From Planctomycetales bacterium (GTDB lineage Bacteria > Planctomycetota > Phycisphaerae > SM23-33), in contig DAOVLS010000016.1 in NCBI GenBank assembly GCA_030631125.1, positions 1-16,109 of the forward strand: a stretch of DNA of 16,109 nt. Reading direction: 5' to 3'. The position numbers were made by a program, and so were the translations under genes. How positions within the stretch are numbered: the first letter of the stretch is position 1; every line of letters begins with the position of its first letter. The notes under the pieces are model-generated. The model saw only the letters and a program-made list of their open reading frames with translations, did no database searches and was not told where the DNA came from. Of the stretch, positions 12,902 through 16,109 are shown in pieces.

Positions 12902-14185
12902 ATGCGGATACTTCACATTGAAAAGATGCTTTTTCGCACCAGCGGCGTAACGAGTTACGTTCGCGGGCTGAGCGATTATCAACGCCGGCGCGGGCATGAG
13001 GTATTCCACTTCGGCTGTGCCGCGCCAATAGTAGGCTGGGACGGAGCGAAGCGGAGTCCCACCTTTTTCGAGAAAGCAAAGGTGGGACTCCGCTTCGCTC
13101 CGTCCCAGCCTACGCCGACCGGGCGTGTGCGATACTTCGACTTCACAAAGACGCGGAATCCGCTGGCGCTATTGAAGATGGTCCATAACCCGAAAGCGGC
13201 AGCGGACCTGGCGTCGTTCCTGCGAGGTCGGCGGATCGATATCGCGCACGTGCACAATATCTATCACCACCTCACCCCGTCCGTCCTGACGGTGCTGGCG
13301 AGGCGACGGATTCCAATCGTTATGACGGTGCATGACTATCGCCTGATGTGCCCGACGAAGCACTTTTTCCGCCCCGACGGCGTGTGTCTCCGCTGTCTGC
13401 CGAACCGGTTCTACCACGCCGCAAGCCCGAAGTGCGCGGGGCTGGGGGGCCTTGCGCTGGCGATTGAGAGTTACATCCAGAGGTTCTTCGGCAGATACTA
13501 TCATCCGATAGAGTTGTTCCTCTGCCCGACGCGATACATGCGCCAGGTCCTGCTGCAAACGGGCCTTCCGGCCGGCAAGGCAGTCGTGCTGCGAAATACG
13601 GTCGAACCGATTGCACTACCCGACGATGAAAAACAGTCGGACTGTGAACTTCTGTTCGTAGGACGGCTTACAGTCGAAAAATCGCCGTCCCTTATGCTGG
13701 ACCTCGCCCGCCGGCTGCCGGAAGCACGGGTCGTCATCGTCGGCGAAGGTCCGCTTCTGGACGAACTCCGCAGCGAAGCCGCCGCCGGCGGGCTGACGAA
13801 CGTAACACTCACCGGGCACGTCAATCACGAGGATTTGGGCGAGTATCTGGCGCGGGCGACCGCCGTGGTCGTTACCAGCCGGTGGATAGAAAACAGCCCC
13901 TACGCTATGCTTGAGCCGATGCTGGCAGGTCGATGCGTAATCGTGCCCGACCATCCGCCGTTGCGGGAGTGGATCAGCGACGGGCAGACCGGTCGTCTGT
14001 TCAGACCCGGCGATGCCGATTCGCTCGCTGAAGTCGCAAAAGAAGTTCTCGACGATCCCGCAGGTCGCGAAAAAATTGCCGCCGCCGGAAAGGCTCTTGT
14101 TGGCCGGCGGCACGATACGAAGCGTATAATTGACTATCTGGAAAGACTTTACGAGGAAGCGATTCGGCGATGCGCATTGCGATGA
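12902..14185 (+). CDS. Family 4 glycosyltransferase carrying an in-frame palindromic insert
   Basis: The 427-residue GT-B enzyme starts MRILHIEKMLFRTSGVTSYV. The donor-domain opening is CELLFVGRLTVEKSP and the EX7E motif is ENSPYAMLE. A cluster with cysteines, including RLMCPTKHF and VCLRCLP (about 145-175), could bind a metal and also occurs in some GT4 proteins. Residues 44-71 are encoded by a perfect 83-bp palindromic element; without them the length is 399, usual for the family. The insert falls after the second beta-strand region of the N-terminal domain, probably in a surface loop, and the reading frame continues normally. The ATG follows the previous stop with no gap, and the ribosome binding site is weak. 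The enzyme is probably active, but this is inferred. Confidence 0.87.
   Translation: MRILHIEKMLFRTSGVTSYVRGLSDYQRRRGHEVFHFGCAAPIVGWDGAKRSPTFFEKAKVGLRFAPSQPTPTGRVRYFDFTKTRNPLALLKMVHNPKAAADLASFLRGRRIDIAHVHNIYHHLTPSVLTVLARRRIPIVMTVHDYRLMCPTKHFFRPDGVCLRCLPNRFYHAASPKCAGLGGLALAIESYIQRFFGRYYHPIELFLCPTRYMRQVLLQTGLPAGKAVVLRNTVEPIALPDDEKQSDCELLFVGRLTVEKSPSLMLDLARRLPEARVVIVGEGPLLDELRSEAAAGGLTNVTLTGHVNHEDLGEYLARATAVVVTSRWIENSPYAMLEPMLAGRCVIVPDHPPLREWISDGQTGRLFRPGDADSLAEVAKEVLDDPAGREKIAAAGKALVGRRHDTKRIIDYLERLYEEAIRRCALR
13031..13113. repeat. Palindromic element B, perfect 36-bp inverted repeat translated inside a glycosyltransferase gene
   Basis: Arms 13031-13066 and 13078-13113 are exact reverse complements (36 of 36) around an 11-nt loop (13067-13077). 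Ends (GTAGGCTGGG/CCCAGCCTAC), loop-side sequence (AGTCCCACCTTT) and loop length equal those of the element at 1167-1245; the middle of the arms differs, with matching changes on both arms. It is read in frame as VGWDGAKRSPTF, four loop residues, then KVGLRFAPSQPT. Confidence 0.95.
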
Positions 14186-15300
14186 TAGGTTCTCGCGGCA
14201 TCCCCGCCGCACTCAGCGGCGTGGAGCGCGTGGTCGAGGAACTGACGGTCGAGTTGACCGCGCTCGGGCACGAGGTGCTCGTCTATGCCCGCCCGTGGTA
14301 CCTGCGAGAGCAAAGCCGACCGGCCTGGGAGAAAGGCGGACGGGTGATAACGACGCCGGGCCTGGCCGGCAAAAGCGCCGATGCGCTGACCCATACAGCC
14401 ACTGCCATGTGGGACGTGCTCCGGCGGAAGGTCGATGTGGTCCACGTTCATTGTGCCGGGCCTGCGCTGTTGAGTTTTATCCCGGCGGCGGCGTCTTTAC
14501 CGATAGCCTTTACCGTCCACGCGCCGGAGTGGGACCGCGCCCGCTGGTCGCGCATGGGAAAACTTGCGCTGCGAACAGGGTTGAAGAGCGGAATGAAATT
14601 CGCCTCCGCAATCAGCGCGGTTTCCCTTAATCTGCGAGACTTTCTGACCGATGCCTATAAGAGAGAGGTTGAATATATCCCCAACGGCGTCCGTCCGGTC
14701 CAGCCTCGCCGGATCGACCGGATAGCCGAATGGGGCCTGGAGGCAGAGGGATATTGCCTCTATGTCGGAAGGATCGTACCGGAGAAACGTCTGGATCTGC
14801 TGGTGCGCGCCTGGCGTGAGATGAAAATCGCCGTGCCGCTGGTAATCGCCGGCGACGGGAAGCAGGAACCGGCATACGAGGCGGCGTGCAGACGCCAGGC
14901 GAATGAACTGGTTCGCTTCACAGGGCCGCAATTCGGCGCGGAACTGGCCGAACTGTACAGTAACGCCGCCGTGGTGGTCCAGCCGAGCGAGTTGGAAGGT
15001 ATGTCGCTGGTGCTTCTGGAAGCGGCGGCGCATGGGCGATGCGTAGTTGCGCGTGAAATGCCCGCCACGCGCGACGCGCTCGGCGACGAGGCTGTTACGT
15101 TCGCCGACGATTCGACCGAGTCGCTCGGCGGGGCGATTGTGAAGTGTCTGGACGACCCTGCCTTGCGGCAGCGTATCGGCGATGAGGCGAAACGGCGGGT
15201 TACGGAACGGTTCGCCTGGCCTGCCGTCGCCCGGCAGTACGAAAAACTTTATCAATGTGCAGCGCGGAGGCAACAACGAGTATCAGTCATACAGCGCTGA
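14170..15300 (+). CDS. Family 4 glycosyltransferase, DUF1972/rhamnosyltransferase-like N-terminus
   Basis: The 376-residue GT-B enzyme opens with MRIAMIGSRGIPAALSGVER, the GSRGIPA...E pattern of GT4 members often annotated as rhamnosyl- or galactosyltransferases with DUF1972. The C-terminal domain starts at CLYVGRIVPEKRLDLLVRAW (about 196-215) and the EX7E motif is EGMSLVLLE. The ATG overlaps the previous gene by 16 bp, with GAGGAAG (14153-14159) 10 nt upstream. Its 3' end overlaps the next gene by 46 bp. Sugar specificity cannot be taken from the family name. Confidence 0.87.
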   Translation: MRIAMIGSRGIPAALSGVERVVEELTVELTALGHEVLVYARPWYLREQSRPAWEKGGRVITTPGLAGKSADALTHTATAMWDVLRRKVDVVHVHCAGPALLSFIPAAASLPIAFTVHAPEWDRARWSRMGKLALRTGLKSGMKFASAISAVSLNLRDFLTDAYKREVEYIPNGVRPVQPRRIDRIAEWGLEAEGYCLYVGRIVPEKRLDLLVRAWREMKIAVPLVIAGDGKQEPAYEAACRRQANELVRFTGPQFGAELAELYSNAAVVVQPSELEGMSLVLLEAAAHGRCVVAREMPATRDALGDEAVTFADDSTESLGGAIVKCLDDPALRQRIGDEAKRRVTERFAWPAVARQYEKLYQCAARRQQRVSVIQR

Positions 15301-15977
15301 AGCCGGACGAATTGTTACGCGTCCTGAACGAGGTCGAGCGTGAAGGGGTCGAACCGCTCCTTGACGGCGCAAACCGCCTCTACAATCTCGCCAAGCGCAT
15401 TTTCGACATCGTAGGCGGGACGGTCCTGCTGGTCCTTGCGATGCCGATAATGGTCCTGACGGCGCTGGCGATAAAGATGACCTCAAGAGGCCCCGTATTC
15501 TTTTGCCAGAAGCGTACCGGCCTGGGTGGGCGAACCTTCACGATGTACAAGTTTCGCAGCATGTGCCTCGGGGCTGATGACGCCAGACCTGTCCTGGAAA
15601 AACTGAACGAGAATAACGGACCCGCCTTCAAGATCAAACACGATCCGCGCGTTACCCGCATCGGGCGGTTCTTGCGCCGCAGCAGCCTCGATGAACTACC
15701 TCAGTTGATTAACGTCCTCGCCGGAAAGATGTCGTTGGTCGGACCCAGACCCCTGCCTGTTGTCGAAGCCGAAAGTGTAAAAGGCGCGGGCCGGCTCCGT
15801 ACAGCCGTCAAACCCGGACTTACCTGCCTGTGGCAGATATCAGGTCGGAATGAACTGACCTTCGAACAATGGATGCACATGGACCTGTACTACATCCGCC
15901 ATCGAAGCCTGCTGCTCGACCTGGCGATTCTCGTCCAGACTATCCCCGCCGTACTGTCCGCGCACGGAGCGTATTAG
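15255..15977 (+). CDS. Initiating phosphoglycosyl transferase (bacterial sugar transferase, WbaP/WcaJ C-terminal type)
   Basis: This membrane enzyme starts the repeat unit by moving a sugar-1-phosphate from a UDP-sugar to undecaprenyl phosphate. The 240 residues contain one membrane helix (about 49-73) preceded by AKRIFDI, then QKRTGLGGRTFTMYKFRSM (85-103), KHDPRVTRIGRFLRRSSLDE (128-147) and KMSLVGPRP (158-166). D146-E147 is the expected catalytic pair. It lacks the multi-helix N-terminal domain of full-length WbaP/WcaJ, so it belongs to the small monotopic type with about 45 extra N-terminal residues. ATG 15255 overlaps the previous gene by 46 bp and has no clear ribosome binding site, so it may rely on coupling. 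It is the last gene of the overlapping run. Confidence 0.92.
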   Translation: MCSAEATTSISHTALKPDELLRVLNEVEREGVEPLLDGANRLYNLAKRIFDIVGGTVLLVLAMPIMVLTALAIKMTSRGPVFFCQKRTGLGGRTFTMYKFRSMCLGADDARPVLEKLNENNGPAFKIKHDPRVTRIGRFLRRSSLDELPQLINVLAGKMSLVGPRPLPVVEAESVKGAGRLRTAVKPGLTCLWQISGRNELTFEQWMHMDLYYIRHRSLLLDLAILVQTIPAVLSAHGAY

Positions 15978-16053
15978 CAATTACTCAAACTGACCGTTTT
16001 CTTTGGCCCCGAAGATACCATGTAGCAAAAAGAGCCAGCCTCGGACAGGATAT

Positions 16054-16095
16054 GGTTGAAAAAGTTCAGTTTTATCGCTCGAACGTTTTCCAACC
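16054..16095. promoter_or_regulatory. Stem-loop in the leader of the next gene
   Basis: GGTTGAAAAAGTTC (16054-16067) pairs with 16081-16095 at 13 of 15 aligned positions, with one bulge, around a 13-nt loop. It lies 7 nt before the ribosome binding site at the window end. The 132-bp gap from 15978 contains no gene and contrasts with the overlapping junctions before it. It might be an attenuator, a processing site or a weak terminator; no U-run follows it. Confidence 0.35.
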
Positions 16096-16102
16096 CTAAC
16101 TG

Positions 16103-16109
16103 AAGGAGA
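16103..16109 (+). promoter_or_regulatory. Strong Shine-Dalgarno sequence of a gene starting beyond the window
   Basis: AAGGAGA occupies the final seven bases. It is close to the optimal anti-16S complement and is stronger than most sites in the cluster. A start codon is expected within about 5-10 nt outside the window on the plus strand. Confidence 0.6.

Noticed and set aside
11714..13009. Long antisense open frame (431 codons) opposite the GT4 genes
   Set aside because: It mirrors two clear glycosyltransferase genes, has no family-like motifs and a composition expected from reverse reading of GC-rich codons.
13031..13113. Rho-independent terminator
   Set aside because: The hairpin lies in the middle of an intact coding region and has no U-run; termination here would destroy the gene's expression.
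1..16109. Transposase, integrase or att sites that would mark a genomic island
   Set aside because: None seen on either strand; the polysaccharide cluster has base composition and codon use like its neighbours as far as can be judged by eye.

Overview
The window reads as a chromosomal segment of a moderately GC-rich Gram-negative bacterium. A Phycisphaerae-like planctomycete is my best guess. It rests on the URO-D-like enzyme, the palindromic repeat families (recognised from memory) and the gene order, and it has not been tested. Two outer-membrane-type lipoproteins, one of them a Wza-like exporter, support a diderm envelope. I see no tRNA, rRNA, CRISPR array, insertion sequence or integrase.

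Layout. Positions 1-348 (minus strand) hold the N-terminal part of a uroporphyrinogen-decarboxylase-family protein. It is divergent from a class I mannose-6-phosphate isomerase (477-1544). A small WapI-type immunity-like protein (1697-2155) and an RluB/RsuA-type rRNA pseudouridine synthase (2405-3175) follow. From 3368 to 15977 lies one compact same-strand cluster for making and exporting a surface polysaccharide by the Wzx/Wzy route. Its order is: TPR/SPOR lipoprotein, OPX outer-membrane exporter, Wzz-type co-polymerase, a split-off BY-kinase-like ATPase that lacks the Walker A lysine, Wzy-type polymerase/ligase, Wzx-type flippase, a GT2 glycosyltransferase, three GT4 glycosyltransferases and a small initiating phosphoglycosyl transferase. 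Most junctions overlap or abut, so translational coupling is likely. The window ends on a strong Shine-Dalgarno sequence, so another gene very probably starts just beyond it.

How the genes would work together: the phosphoglycosyl transferase loads the first sugar-1-phosphate on undecaprenyl phosphate, the four glycosyltransferases extend the unit, the flippase turns it to the periplasm, the Wzy protein polymerises it, the co-polymerase and ATPase-like protein govern length, and the OPX lipoprotein passes the chain through the outer membrane, possibly with the TPR/SPOR lipoprotein as scaffold. The mannose-6-phosphate isomerase may feed GDP-mannose-type precursors but lies outside the cluster.

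The most unusual content is palindromic DNA. Two related hairpin elements (1167-1245 and 13031-13113; arms of 34 and 36 bp, both with 11-nt loops) lie in frame inside two otherwise intact genes and are translated as extra peptide. The isomerase gene carries a second, unrelated palindromic insert (1309-1356). The RluB gene has a leader built almost wholly of an inverted pair of a third repeat, and the divergent region at 363-437 carries five copies of a 9-bp unit. Together this looks like a genome colonised by several small palindromic repeat families, some of which have become protein-coding.
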